Assembly: GCA_037974335.1 (NCBI GenBank)
Contig: CM075743.1
Coordinates: forward strand, 7,368,949 to 7,432,948
Source: Prionace glauca
Taxonomy: Eukaryota > Chordata > Chondrichthyes > Carcharhiniformes > Carcharhinidae
Length of the DNA stretch: 64,000 bases
Reading direction: 5' to 3'
The notes beneath the pieces are model-generated. The model was not told the origin of the DNA. It was given only the letters and a program-made list of their open reading frames with translations, and did not search any database. Below, in pieces: positions 20,836 through 31,735 of this stretch. The first letter of the stretch is position 1, and each line of letters begins with the position of its first letter. The position numbers and the translations under genes are program-made.

Positions 20836-22433
20836 CAACAATTCAATTGGAGGGATGGGAATCAGTGTGAGTGGGTTTTCAGGGAGTGTAAAGAGGAACA
20901 GGACTGAGGGTGTTTTAACTTGAAGCACATACATAGTATTGGGAACTGGGGTGTCTGCTCCCTCGGGTTTATGAGATTCAAAGAGAAACCGAGCTTATCA
21001 GATTTCTATTCATTTATTATCAGAGCTCTATCGACCTTTAATGTTTGACCTTTAATCCTTTTCACTGTATCCCAATACATGTGAGAATAATAAATAAAAA
21101 GACATCAAATCAATTGCAGAGGCTGACAGTGCTACATTCAATATCTGACATGTAACATTGAGTGAGACCACCTAACCAGCCATGATCAACCTCTGTGCCC
21201 CTCCCCTGCCCCTTCTAAGCCTCCACCCCAGCTGAAAATGTTCCTCAGCTGAAGCATTGGATGTGATCAATGGTCACTCCCACATTCACTTAGCTGAAGT
21301 CACATGAATATTTTCCTCAGTTCAATGGGTTTTCCACGTTGATGTGGAGATGCCGGTGTTGGACTGGGGTAAGCACAGTAAGAAGTCTCACAACACCAAG
21401 TTAAAGTCCAGCCAAATAAACCTGTTGGACTTTAACCTGGGGTTGTGAGACCTCTTATTTTCGACATTGGCAGATGTCATCACAGGCTAGTGAGCTGAGG
21501 GCTTAGTGTGGCATTTGGGTTTTAAATAAAGTTTTATTGTGAGTGAGACATTGTCACTGGGTTGAGTCAGTCTCCATTCCTTGTACACCTAGCTGAAGGT
21601 TCACTGGATCATTTGTGTCCCTGCAGCCAGCCGCCCCCCCTCTCCTCATGCCACCCCCCCACCATGCCCCCCCCCCCCCCCTTCCCTCCCGCGCTCCCAA
21701 ACCCCGGCCCTGAAATTCCACCTCCCCAGACACGTCTGTCTGTCTGACTCTGACTTGCATCCGAACAGGATTCAGCCGTCCCTTGTGTTGCAGTAACTAT
21801 TGGTAATTTATTCACATCCCAAATGTCCAATTCATCAACTCACTTGATTCTTTCTAACCTCCTTAATCTTTGTGAATCTCTGAAGTTAAAACGAGATGTA
21901 TGTGTACAAACGTAACATTTCCAGCATCAAACATTTTGAATGAACATGTGCAAGGGTCACACATTTTCATGACTATTCTTGGTAATCTTCTCAGCCACTT
22001 CTGATGACGTTGTTTCATCTTAACTTCCTGGTTTAACTTCAGGCTTGTTTCTCTAACTCTGCCCCAATCAGGATTCTCTTTCTGTCTGGTTTTGTCCCTC
22101 TTCTACTCACTGTGCTAAATGTTCTCGGGAAAATGGACATGAAGACAGAGTGCCAGCTACGATTCACCAACTGATTGAGGGCATATTGAAGTGTTGGAAG
22201 ACCTGTTTAAAAAGAAAGTACAAGTAAAGTCATAGATCAAAAACTGTTGATGCTGTAACGTGCCCAATTTCTGGAAGAGGGGAATTTGGCCTGTAGTCCC
22301 TCCTGAGAGGACAAGGAATTTGGCACTTGAAAAGCAGAGACACTTGAAAGGAGGGCACGGAAAATGCAAAAGGCTGGATTTTAATCACCATGACTTTGGA
22401 AAGTGTCAGGAAGCTCCAGTTCAGCCCATAGTC
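20836..22433. other. Intergenic sequence between the two receptor genes
   Basis: No gene recognised. Holds the fold-back repeat at 21,340-21,460 and C-rich runs at 21,645-21,715. Open frames there come from low complexity. Confidence 0.6.
21340..21460. repeat. Short inverted-repeat (fold-back) element
   Basis: GATGTGGAGATGCCGGTGTT is followed by arms of about 32 bp with about four mismatches (from AAGAAGTCTCACAACACC, and its inverse ending at CCTCTTA) around AAATAAACCTG. I recall this as an internally deleted copy of a common shark dispersed repeat with long inverted termini; no coding capacity. Confidence 0.65.
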
Positions 22434-22540
22434 CAAAAGATGTGCTGGTTAGATGCATTGGCCCTGCTAAATTTGCCCACAGTGTACCCATACAGGTGCC
22501 AGAATGTAGCAACTAGGGGATTTTCACACTAACTTTAAAC
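22434..22540 (+). mobile_element. HE1-type SINE, 3' part
   Basis: Plus-strand SINE tail (GATGTGCTGGTTAGATGCAT through ATTTTCACACTAAC), abutting the minus-strand SINE that follows, so the two meet tail to tail. Confidence 0.75.
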
Positions 22541-22544
22541 ACAG

Positions 22545-22812
22545 TTTATTTATTCATCCCAAGTAAGGCTTACATTAACAGAGCAATGAAATTACTGTGA
22601 TAATCCCCTAGTCGCCACACTCTGGCACCTGTTCGGGTAAACTGAGGGAGAGTTTAGCATGGCCAATGCACCTCACCAGCACATCTTTCTGAATGTGAGA
22701 GGAAACTGGAGCACTCAGAGGGAACCAATGCCAATACAGGAAGAAAGTGCAAACTGCACACAGACAGTGACCCAAGCCAGGAATCAAACCCAGGTCCCTG
22801 GTGCTATTGCAG
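22545..22812 (-). mobile_element. HE1-type SINE
   Basis: Minus strand, from tail (TTTATTTATTC) to B box (AGGAATCAAACCCAGGTCCC), head degraded. Confidence 0.82.
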
Positions 22813-23762
22813 TGTTAAATTATGTCTCCTTGTGACACCAATAAATAAACTTTATATATACTTTTAAACTTGAAACCTAAGATTGGATAACGTAAAAATT
22901 TCAGCATTGGATGAAATAAAGATGAAAGAAGTTCCAACAAAATAATGTTTAAAGAATTGGTTAAAAGGGCAATGCAATTGTTTGGAAGGTTTTAATACAT
23001 GAATTAGCTTAGCAGCAAGGCAAACAGGTATTTACCTCAGTGAAGCGGAGAACAATAGGGTATAGAATTGTAAAACTGAGGAAGAGATCTATTCAAAGTG
23101 AAGACACATGAAAGCAGGTCACACTTACATGCTAAAAGTATGGCTTCCAAGGTGAGTCCAATAGAGCGAGTGAGATCAAAATGGAAATATGATATGTCAG
23201 TAGCAGGGTGCTGATGAGTGTTTCAGAACATCGCCATGGCCAGATGGTAAGAGAAACTCTCTGGAAAGCAGCATTCTGTTCTAGAAGATGTGGTTAAGCC
23301 CCAAAGCAGATCTGAGCTCAGCGATATCTGGAACATTTCTGAAATCTTGAACTTCACCCCTGGTAGGATGTAACCATTCTTCATTCGCCCTGTGACCCAA
23401 ACACTCCACAGAAATTGGAAACATTTTGCATCTGAGCGCCTTTGCCCGAACTCCATGCTTTTCCAAAGGTTGGAGCACCATTTTCAGCCTGTCATCACAG
23501 GACCGACTGCTTGGAGCTCAAATAAATATTTAACCCAGTAATGCCCTACTCAGTGTGAGAATAATGTGACATTTAGGCTTCTTCAGAGTGAGTGCATGAA
23601 GAAATAATCTTTATTTTTAAACGCATGAAAGCCTCCTGCTGTTCCTTTAAACTGACTGGGCGCTAAAGGGACCTTAGAGTCACACAGATAAACCGTTCCA
23701 GAAACAGCCACATTGATTCCTGGCAGTAAGGGAAGGGAACTGGAGGGTTTCTGTTCATAAAG

Positions 23763-24036
23763 TTTAAAGATTATTCATTTATTAGTCACAAGTAAGGCTT
23801 ACATTAACACTGCAGTGAAGTTATTGTGAAATTCCCCGAGTTGCCACACTTTGGCCCCTGTTCGGGTCAATGCACCCAACTAGCACGTCTTTCAGAGTGT
23901 GTGAGGAAACCGGAGCACCCAGAGGAAACCCATGCAGACATGGGGAGAATGTGCAGACTCTGCATAGACAGTGACCCAAGCTGGGAATCTAATCTGGTTC
24001 CCTGGCGCTGTGAGGCAGCAGTGCTAACTGCTGTTC
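23763..24036 (-). mobile_element. HE1-type SINE
   Basis: Minus strand, complete to TGAGGCAGCAGTGCTAAC, with a short internal deletion after CCTGTTCGGGT. Confidence 0.85.
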
Positions 24037-24049
24037 TCAGAATTTGCTG

Positions 24050-24605
24050 CTGCAGCCAAGATTGGAACCAATTGAACTAAAAGGAGCCAAATCTGACATG
24101 AAAAGAATAAATTGGGAAGAAGAAGGGAAAGTGCAGCAGCTGAAAGTGTTTCTTTGAAATGAAAAGCCTCGAGCAGCATGTTTTGTGCGTTTGTTACCAC
24201 TAGAGGGTGGAGTGGCTCGATTCAATGTGAACTCATTTGTGGAAGTGGAGGATTTAACTCAGCAAAGGTTACCAGCCCCAACAACAGAGCAGCTTCAAGC
24301 AATAACTAACCCAATGGGACACACTGTGAGGAAATGGGCACAACACACTGAGCAAATAGAAATGCTGGCTGAGGAGCTTGGCCTCAACTGGAACAGGCAG
24401 AAGACACAAACCCAACACGGACCAGGTGATCCTCGGCAAGATTAAGCTGGAGGAGCAGAGGCAAGAGTTTGAGGCAGGGAAGGAAAAGGGGGATTCCAGG
24501 AAAGAGAGTTGGAGTGATCCTTCCTGCTGGAGAAGCTTGAGGATGAATTACAAGCACCAAATGATAGGGAACTCAAGCAGATTGAAGCAGCAAAGGAGAA
24601 ATTGT
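24050..24605 (+). other. Coding-like remnant, family uncertain
   Basis: Plus strand. Two overlapping frames give Gln/Glu/Lys-rich, helix-prone sequence (VEVEDLTQQRLPAPTTEQLQ; KLEEQRQEFEAGKEKG) that looks like a decayed coiled-coil protein. Such stretches occur in gag-like proteins of retroelements, but I cannot assign it. Broken and old. Confidence 0.3.
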
Positions 24606-24609
24606 CTTC

Positions 24610-25040
24610 ACCCCATGGGGACATCACTTGATTGGCACCATATCCTCAACCATCCACTCCCCTCACCCCCGACACTCAGTAGCAGCAGTGTGTAACATCT
24701 ACACAATACACTGCAGCAATTCACCAAAGATCCTTAGACAGCACCTTCCAAACCCACAACCACTTCCAGCTAGAAGGACAAGGGCAGCAGATACATGGGA
24801 ACACCACCACCTGCAAGCTCCCCTCCAAGCCGCTCACCCATCCTGACTTGGGAATATCTCGCCGTTCCTTCACAGTTGCTGGGTCAAAATCCTGGAATTC
24901 ACTTCCCAATGGCATTGTGGGTCAACCCAGTGCAGCGTTTCAAGAAGGCAGCTCACCACCACCCTGGCAAGGGCAACTAGGGATGGGCAATAAATACTGG
25001 CCAGCCAGCGACGCCCGTGACCCACGAATGAATAAAAACT
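24610..25040 (+). mobile_element. LINE remnant (family F)
   Basis: Best preserved plus-strand copy: VAAVCNIYTIHCSNSPKILR, LPNPQPLPARRTRAADTWEH and then RRSFTVAGSKSWNSLPNG in other frames, ending GATGGGCAATAAATACTGG. Frames change several times. Confidence 0.72.
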
Positions 25041-26231
25041 GGAAGATCCCACCAGCAGCCAATGGCAGACCACCTCCATCGCCAGAAATATTCCACTTAC
25101 TTGTTGCGCGATGTTGGGCAATTAATTATTTTGAAATCCTTGTGAGACATTTGAGTTCCCCTCCTGCATGTTGTCCTCAGTGGGTTATGAATCTGCATTG
25201 TTGGGTTGAGTGAGATGAGAAGTTTGAACTTTGCCCTGTGATATTTCAGTGGGTAATTCTACACAGACTTTTATTTCCCCCGTGGTTTTCACAAGGTGTT
25301 GTTTGCCTTTGGGTAAAACATCTCCCCTTTTCCACTTACCTCAGGGAGGGATTTGCCCCCAATCTATTCCCTGGGACATTACTGCCCTCAGGCGTCAGCC
25401 AGGATTTTGCTGAACCCTCTGTGGGGCTATAACCGGGTGAGGCGTCTCCATCAATGTGTGTCTGCCCCCTTGGGAATTCTCTTGGGAACCTTCGAGAACT
25501 TTCCAGGGAACACTTTTACCAACACCGTATGATTTGTTTTGCTTTCAGTTTGCATCTCTGAAACCTTTGGGATGAATCGGGGGTGATTCTCCCCAAAAAT
25601 ATCCAAGTGTTGAATTCATGTTAAAACTGGAGCGAATCCGGCTGGATTTTTCAGCGGGAGTTTCCAAATGAATCTCCCACGTTGTGCATTGCAGAGTGCA
25701 GTAGCGTGAATCACCCTAAAGGTCAGTGAGCTGTGCCTATTGCCATTGGAGAGGCCAGCAGCGTAGTGCTGAGCGAGTCACTGCGCATACGCTGATCGTT
25801 CAGAGCAGAGATTGATGCATGTGCAATAATCCTGCACTGCTGGCCTCCCGATGTCTGACTAGCCCCGCAACTCCCACACCGCCAACTGTGTGAGCACCCC
25901 ACCCCCAAGCGAGGCTCGATTGCTGGCCCCCCCCACAACACGCTCGGACCAGACTCGAACCACTTCCCCCCACCCCCACTCAGCCCTGGCTGTCCCTATC
26001 TCCCAATTGGTTCTGGTTCCCCCCCCCCATCCCCGCAGCCCCGACTTCCCCCCCCCCCCCCCCTGCAGTTCTAACCCCCTCCCTGCAGTCCTGACTGACA
26101 CAGCCGGCTGCCCCCTCCCACCTTGATGGCCAGCACCGATTGCTGGCCTCCCTCCCTCGATCACTCACCTGAATAATAGGGAGTGAGATGGCTTGATTTT
26201 GGGTTCAGACGTAGCTCGGCGCAACATCGAG
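25041..26231. other. No gene seen; C-rich low complexity
   Basis: 25,860-26,120 is very C-rich (poly-C runs near 26,049-26,065). The rest shows no recognisable coding or repeat content. Confidence 0.55.
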
Positions 26232-26765
26232 GGCCGAAGTGGCACAGTGGTTAGCACAGAGGTAGCACAGTGGTTAGCACTGCTGCTTCACAGCTCCAGG
26301 GTCCCGGGTTCAATTCCCAGCTTGGGTCACTGCCTGCGTAGAATTTGTACATTCTCCCTGTGTCTGCGTGGGGTTTCTCCGAGTGCTCTGGTTTCTTCCC
26401 AGGTTCCAATGATATACAGGCCAGGTAGATTGGCCAAGCTTATTTGCCCCTTAGTTTCAGGGAGTTAGCCGGGTAAATAAGTGGGTGTTATAGGAATAGG
26501 ACCTGGGTGATGTAGGAGGGAAATAGAGCGAGTTGAGCCTTGGAGACTGAGTTGAACTTTGAGGAAAGTTTATATTTCACATGCGTGAGAGAGAGCTGGA
26601 CTCCAGCCTGAAATCTCAGGTTTCCTGGGAGTCATTCTCTGCCCCTGATCGATTGGTACAAGTTAACATATCTTTAGTCACAAAGGTTTTTGAGGGGATT
26701 TCCACAGTCGCTTCATTGCATTGTTAGTGTAAGCCTACTTGCGACACTAATAAATAAACTTTAAA
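26232..26765 (+). mobile_element. tRNA-SINE with duplicated A-box region and separated HE1 tail
   Basis: The A-box region occurs twice (26,241-26,257 and 26,264-26,280, period 23 bp), followed by B box and centre to about 26,480. An HE1 tail (GTAAGCCTACTTGCGACAC) appears at about 26,690-26,765, after some 200 bp of other sequence. This could be one SINE with an insertion or two pieces. Confidence 0.7.
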
Positions 26766-26840
26766 ATTTATACATTTGTGACCATGGCAAAAAACAACTT
26801 GACTCCTTAAAATAAAAATATCGAGAAAGTTTATCTATTT

Positions 26841-26846
26841 TTTATT
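26841..26846 (-). terminator. Polyadenylation signal AATAAA
   Basis: TTTATT on the plus strand, AATAAA on the minus strand, in an AT-rich 3' UTR-like stretch after the stop at 27,009. It fits the end of the receptor gene. AT-rich sequence makes chance occurrence possible. Confidence 0.35.
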
Positions 26847-27008
26847 ATAATAAAAGGAGTTTGCACACAATTTCTGGAGGCGGTACAAAGCATTTCAGAA
26901 TGTTATAAAGTATAAAAAAATGCAATGTTGCAAAGTAACTTTGGAAAGCAAGTGGGAACATTCTGGACATTCCTGTAGGAATGAGTCAATCTTCGAATCC
27001 ACTCTGAT

Positions 27009-27058
27009 CTATTTATGTTCTGTGGTTGAGGTTTCCACATAACCCGTCATTTGCTCAC
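27009..27058 (-). CDS. Candidate terminal cytoplasmic exon
   Basis: 50-bp coding end on the minus strand. Acceptor TTCCCCAG|GT follows a strong pyrimidine tract; phase-1 entry gives GEQMTGYVETSTTEHK and then TAG at 27,011-27,009. Direct splicing from the transmembrane exon would give a tail of about 20 residues with a single Tyr (TGYVET), not a canonical ITIM or ITAM. AATAAA follows 163 bp after the stop. Short exons such as this can arise by chance, so the evidence is phase, acceptor quality, location and the polyadenylation signal together. Confidence 0.4.
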
Positions 27059-27324
27059 CTGGGGAACTGAAGGAGAAATTAATTTAAGCAGCTGGACTGT
27101 CGGAAATGGATGAAGTGAAATACTTTGAGAGACTCTGGCAAAAAAAAATAGGTGAAAGAATGGTTAGGTATATCCTCACACAAGTACTGAAGTGTGTTTG
27201 CCAGACCTCAAACAGTGATATTGTTCAAATTTCCTGAGGTAGGGGGAACTTTCTATTTTGCCTGTGGTGCCCATAGCCCTGGAGCCCATCTTGGGTTCCA
27301 GGTTCTACAATGCAATACACTGGG

Positions 27325-27445
27325 TGGGATTTTCCGGCTACACTGGCACCAAGACTGGAAAATCCCATCTGGAGCCAATGGCCCTTTTCATGGTCTGCCC
27401 CCATCGGCTACGTTCCCACGGCAGCCGGAACGGGAAAGTTCCGCC
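27325..27445. repeat. Probable dispersed repeat fragment
   Basis: Contains GGGATTTTCCGGC and, inverted, GGAAAATCCC within 40 bp, then GCCCTTTTCATGGTC. I recall similar GC-rich repeat units in shark genomes; not classified. Confidence 0.35.
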
Positions 27446-27514
27446 AACTGTTTCTGATCCAGGAACACAGCTGGTGTTCTGTTACCCACGTTCCAGGCCA
27501 TTGAGGCATCTTGG

Positions 27515-27875
27515 ATTCTTAAGGGGCTTGGACAGGGTAAGTGCTGAGGGAATGTTTCCCATCGTGGGAGAATCTGGGACCCGGGGGCATGGTCTCAGAA
27601 TCAAGGGACACCAATTTAAGACTGGGATGAGGAGGAATTTCTTCTCTCAGAGGGTTGTGAGTCTTTGGAGCTCCTTGCCACAAAGGGGCAGAGGCCTTGT
27701 GTATATTTAATAGTGAGATAGACAGATTTTTGATCAGTAAAGGAATCAAGGGTTACGGGAAAGGGCAGGAAAGTGGACGTGAGGAATGTTGGGATCAGCC
27801 ATGATCCTTTTGAATATTGAAGCAGCTGGAGGAGCCGAACAGCTTTCTCCTGTTCCTGTTTCTTATGGTGTTCTG
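27515..27875 (+). mobile_element. CR1-like 3' end, plus strand
   Basis: Translation near 27,560-27,700 gives GTRGHGLRIKGHQFKTGMRRNFFSQRVV with the usual CR1 C-terminal spacing, then a tail with CCTGTTTCTTATGG. Lies in the intron between the transmembrane and terminal exons of the receptor, antisense to it. Confidence 0.75.
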
Positions 27876-28228
27876 GTCACCTTTGTACACAAGCAGGCAT
27901 TTTAAATAAACACTGAATGAAGCTGAGTGCTTTGTATCCACTGTCTCCTTGGTATTTTCCCATCTTGGACTCCCATGTGTAAATGAAAAACTGCAGATGA
28001 AGTGACATTTTATTCTTTCTATTAACAAACATAACATTCACTCCAGCAGTTCTTGTTCTAACACTGGCCTGGTAATAATGGTTCATTTGGTTAGATTTCT
28101 TGAGGAGGAGTCATTTCCTTGTGGATTTTTTTTGCTGCGCCTTTTCGGCAGCTTTCAAAGTGCCTCAGCTTTTAGGTTGAAGTTAATTATCTCTAAATAT
28201 TAGAGGAAACAGGTTGAAAATATTATAC

Positions 28229-28333
28229 CTGGGTCTTTTGCAAAATGTGCATAGCATGTGACTGAAACAGTGCAAGTAACCAGAGCACTAAAGAACAGCC
28301 AGCGGAATATCATCCATACCTCCAACAGAACGT
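28229..28333 (-). CDS. Transmembrane exon of the receptor
   Basis: 105-bp exon on the minus strand, phase 1-1 if the second of two tandem AGs (CAGAG|AC) is used; the first AG would give the wrong phase. Donor CCCAG|GTATAA. A good pyrimidine tract precedes the acceptor. It codes for a hydrophobic run of about 24 residues containing WMIFRWLFFSALV and VSVTCYAHF. An Arg lies within the outer part of the membrane segment, which in activating receptors serves to pair with ITAM adaptors such as FcR-gamma or DAP12. Position and phase fit a place between V4 and the terminal exon. Homology is not obvious from sequence alone. Confidence 0.5.
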
Positions 28334-28411
28334 CTCTGACAAAACAAGGAGATATAATTAATACAAGGTAACTTATCCCAGGGTTTGTGTGATAATCTTG
28401 TGTGATAAGCA

Positions 28412-28752
28412 CTGTGATACAGTGGTTTGTACTGCTGCCGCACAGCCCCGAGGATCCGGGTTCAATTCCTGGCTTGGATCACTGTCTGTGCGGAGTCTGC
28501 ATGTTCTTCCGTGCCTGCGTGGGCTTCCACAGGGTTCTCCGGTTCCTTCCCACAGCCCAAAGATACGCAGTTTATGTGGATTGGCCATGCTATAATTGCC
28601 CCTGAGTACCCAACGATGAGCAGGTTAGGCGGATTGCCCATGGTAGATGAGTGGGTTTATGGGGATGGGGCAGAGGTGAGGGCCTGGCAGAGAGTCGGTG
28701 CTGATTTGATGGGCCGAATGGACTCTTCTACATTGCAGGGTTTCTATGACCA
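28412..28752 (+). mobile_element. tRNA-SINE with CR1-like tail (GATGGGCCGAATGG type)
   Basis: Head with B box (GGGTTCAATTCCTGGC), HE1-like centre, but a different 3' end: GGGCCGAATGGACTC and ATTGCAGGGTTTCTATGA. Located just upstream of the transmembrane exon, antisense to the gene. Confidence 0.78.
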
Positions 28753-28974
28753 TATTCAACCTCCCAAAATGTGTGCAACACCATATTGAAAGCACAGACA
28801 GTTTGTACAAGCTGTGGGCTGATTTTCAACGTGTAATCACATTAAGGAGTTATTGGGCTGTGTGTGCACAGGGAAAATATCTCCAACAGATTGAACCATC
28901 TTGAGGAGTTCATTTACTTATTCCTGAGCTGAGAGCTGAGCTTTGTTCTGGTGAGATTACATCTCACTGTTGAG

Positions 28975-29300
28975 GATACATTGCAGCAACTTTCTATGGT
29001 TTCTTCAACATGACCTTCCAAACGTGTGACCATCTCCATTTAGCGAGACAAGGGCAGCAGGCATGACAGCGGCATCTGTAATTCCCCTTTTAACCCCCAC
29101 ACTAACTTGAATTGGAAGTGTATCACAGGTTTCTCACCTTTTCGGGGTCAGAACCCTCTCCACTGAATAACATTGTGGGTGCACTGACACCACATGGGGT
29201 TGAAAGTTGGCAACTTACCAACTCTTTCTCAAGGGCAATTAGGGATGGGGAATAAATGCAGGCTCTGTCAGCAGCGCCCACATCCCCTGAATGAGTGAAA
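28975..29300 (+). mobile_element. LINE remnant (family F)
   Basis: Plus strand, diverged; recognisable by TGCAGCAACTTTC, CCTTCCAAACGTGTGACC and AATTAGGGATGGGGAATAAA. Confidence 0.6.
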
Positions 29301-30560
29301 CACCCGGCTGAGGTGATGGGTGCTCCCTGGTGGAAGGAATCAGCAGAAAGTTGCAATGCAATCCTCACGTGTTATTGTACTGAATGGTTATTGCCAGGAC
29401 ATGCAAGAACGTTGCTCCCCGACTTCGATGTTGTGTGTCTCAAATGGGAAGACAATCAATGGAAGAATTATGAGGAAAAAGGTGACACAAGATTGCCACT
29501 ACCTGGATTGTGGGAATTTATAGATATTGCATTGTTCACCATGACTTGTGGGGAAAGCAGGATTATCTATCAACTGTGGCTTCAATCAGAATGGAGCAAA
29601 AAATTGTTATTTATAAGGTGCAAATTCCAATCTTACCTTGAGGCATTGTGGGAAACTTCTGATTTTCCTATTGTAGCAAATAAACATGAATGAATAATTC
29701 AATGAAGAACTGATAACCACCACAATTCTCTTCAGTAGACAGTACTTCTAGAAAGTGAGCCTGGGTGTGGTGAGTGGGGGAATGGCAGGTTGGTGATGGG
29801 GAGGCAGGGGTTTAATTCATTCTGAAGACTGGCTGGTTAAGTTTCCTCATGTCAAATACAGGATAAAAAACAAAAATACAATGTATTTTTATCTTGAGTG
29901 GTTACTATTAGTATCAGTGAAAGTTTTGAAACTCTTTACCCAGAGTCTTGTTAGAAGGTGGAACTTGTTCAATGTGGAATTGGGTTCAATAGCTCAAATC
30001 CAGTCCTGCTGGATTTTAGGCCTTGCTGGAATGCGGTTGCATGGTTCAGGCCACAGGTGGTCCATGTCTGTCTGGGTCGGCTGTTGTACGGGTCACTTAG
30101 AGCGGTGGAGACAGTGGAATATGAAGCAATGAAGTCAACAACTGGTCTTGAGCTACATGATGGTTAACAGAGTGCCTGGCTGAATTGTCCAGGTAAATTT
30201 AAAAAATACTTACTCAGTTAAGATTGGTGCATAGAACATCTTGAAAATATCTAATTTATGGACATTGCTGGTTTTATTATTGGTGAATCTGAAGGAATAC
30301 TCTTGCTCCCATTTCCTATGTTTCTGTGTTTACCTGAACCATAAAGTGCAGTTGTGGCAAATATCGCAGATCCTCTTAGGGGTAAATCGAGAGAAACTTA
30401 CTGAGGGGGAAAAGAATAGAAGGGGATATGCTGCAAGATTGAGATGAGAGAGGGTGATGGGCTTGTGTAAAACATGAAGAACAGCATTGACCAATTGTTA
30501 TTGTTTTGTGAGTTTTATACAATACTGATTGAATTATAATAATTTGATATTGATCCTTAC
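29301..30560. other. Intron 3' of the V4 exon, nothing recognised
   Basis: A 132-codon plus-strand frame (29,295-29,693) has no family features and runs antisense in the proposed intron; judged chance. Confidence 0.5.
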
Positions 30561-30887
30561 CTTCAGTAATTGTCAGCTTTTTAATGGCTACGATCTTTAT
30601 GTCATTGATATTCTCGGCTCCACACCAATAATTTCCTTCATCGTCTTTGTCTATGTTAGTCATGGTAACGGTAAAATTATGAGAATTATTAATAATGATT
30701 GAAACTTTCTCATGATCCCGATTCTCTGTAAGTCCATCAGAGCTGGCAATAGTAATACATTTATTTACAGAGATTGCTTTACACAAGAATTTCTTGTACG
30801 GTCTCTCCCTCTCCGTGAACAGACACGGTACAGTGGTGGCATTTCCCACAACACCACTTATGTTTGATAGGATTGGGTCCCATCTAC
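30561..30887 (-). CDS. V-set Ig domain exon (V4, membrane-proximal)
   Basis: 327-bp phase 1-1 exon with acceptor CAACAG|GT and donor GAAG|GTAAGG. It is clearly diverged from the other five V exons but keeps the same length and phase. Exon residues: C22, C36 (motif FLCK, Leu in place of the usual Trp at 35), C44 and YWCG at 87-90, so both family disulphides are possible. Several N-glycosylation sequons are present (NIS, NAT, NFT). It is the last V exon before the transmembrane exon, 2.2 kb downstream on the minus strand, so probably the membrane-proximal domain. Confidence 0.75.
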
Positions 30888-30991
30888 CTGTTGGTAAATG
30901 AGAAAAAGAGTCATTAAAAGTTCAAAATGGTGAAAAACTGAACATTTTTCATTGCCCAAAACATGATACATTCACCAAACATTGAAAATAT

Positions 30992-31345
30992 CATAGAATC
31001 CCTACAGTGCAGAAAGAGGCCATTTGGCCGATTGAGTCTGCACTGACTCCCCAGCAGAGCATCTTACCCAGCCCCAACCCCTCACTAGGCCTGTAACCCC
31101 TGCATTTGGCCCACTAATCCCCCTAATCCACACATCTTGGTATACCAAGAGGCAATTTGGCAGGGCAAATCCATCTAACCATCTTTGGAACGTGGGAGGA
31201 AACCGGAGCACTCGGAGGAAACCCACGCAGTCAGAGAGAGAACGTGCAAACTCCATACAGTCACCCGAACTGTAGAATTGAACAGGGAACTCGAATCCCT
31301 GGTGTTGTGAGGCAGCAACGCTAACCACTGTGCCATTGTGCTGCA
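30992..31345 (-). mobile_element. tRNA-SINE with CR1-like tail
   Basis: Minus strand. The tail at left reads ATAGAATCCCTACAGTGCAG on the plus strand, the head at right GTGAGGCAGCAACGCTAACC. Same family as 28,412-28,752. Lies just 5' of the V4 exon. Confidence 0.8.
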
Positions 31346-31604
31346 AAAATGTTTTCTGTTTTTAAAGGACAAAAAGGATTATAGTCATAAACTGCAGTGT
31401 AATTGTTAAATGCTGCTGTCTTCAACTCTTGCTCATTCTGAAGTTTAATTTAAAATTTGAGGTGCCTGGGTCTAATTTTAATAAACCATTTCTATTTTCC
31501 ATAGCTGCAGTGAAATTTCTCAGCATGTCTGGGTGAATTTTCAAAGTTGATGGATGGTACCCAACTCCATAGAAACTCCTATGTTTCTATAACTCCTGTT
31601 AAAG

Positions 31605-31735
31605 AAACATAGAATCATCGAAGATAGGAGCAGGAGGAGGCCATTTGGCCCTTCGAGCCTGCGCGGCCATTCATCACGAACATCCATCTCAATAGCCTGA
31701 TTCTGCTTTCCCCCCATAACCTTTGATCCCATTCA
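31605..31735 (-). mobile_element. CR1-like 3' tail fragment
   Basis: Minus strand; shows the conserved tail block (AGGAGCAGGAGGAGGCCATTT on the plus strand) and ends near ATGTTTC repeats, unlike the TTCTTATG of family A. Only the 3' UTR is present. Confidence 0.65.

Noticed and set aside
21554-21830. Gly-rich minus-strand and Pro-rich plus-strand frames
   Set aside because: They are produced by poly-C runs; low complexity, no conservation evidence.
27925-27939. ITIM-like word SGYKAL on the minus strand downstream of the transmembrane exon
   Set aside because: The only acceptor that fits (CTGCAG before TTTTTC) would need phase 0, whereas the transmembrane exon ends in phase 1; in phase 1 the frame is different.
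29295-29693. 132-codon plus-strand frame
   Set aside because: No family features, no second copy, partly overlaps a LINE-F remnant, and lies antisense in the proposed intron.
30241-30447. Signal-peptide-like plus-strand frame (ISNLWTLLVLLLVN)
   Set aside because: It has no ATG (starts at TTG), lies on the strand opposite to the Ig exons, and no partner exon follows.
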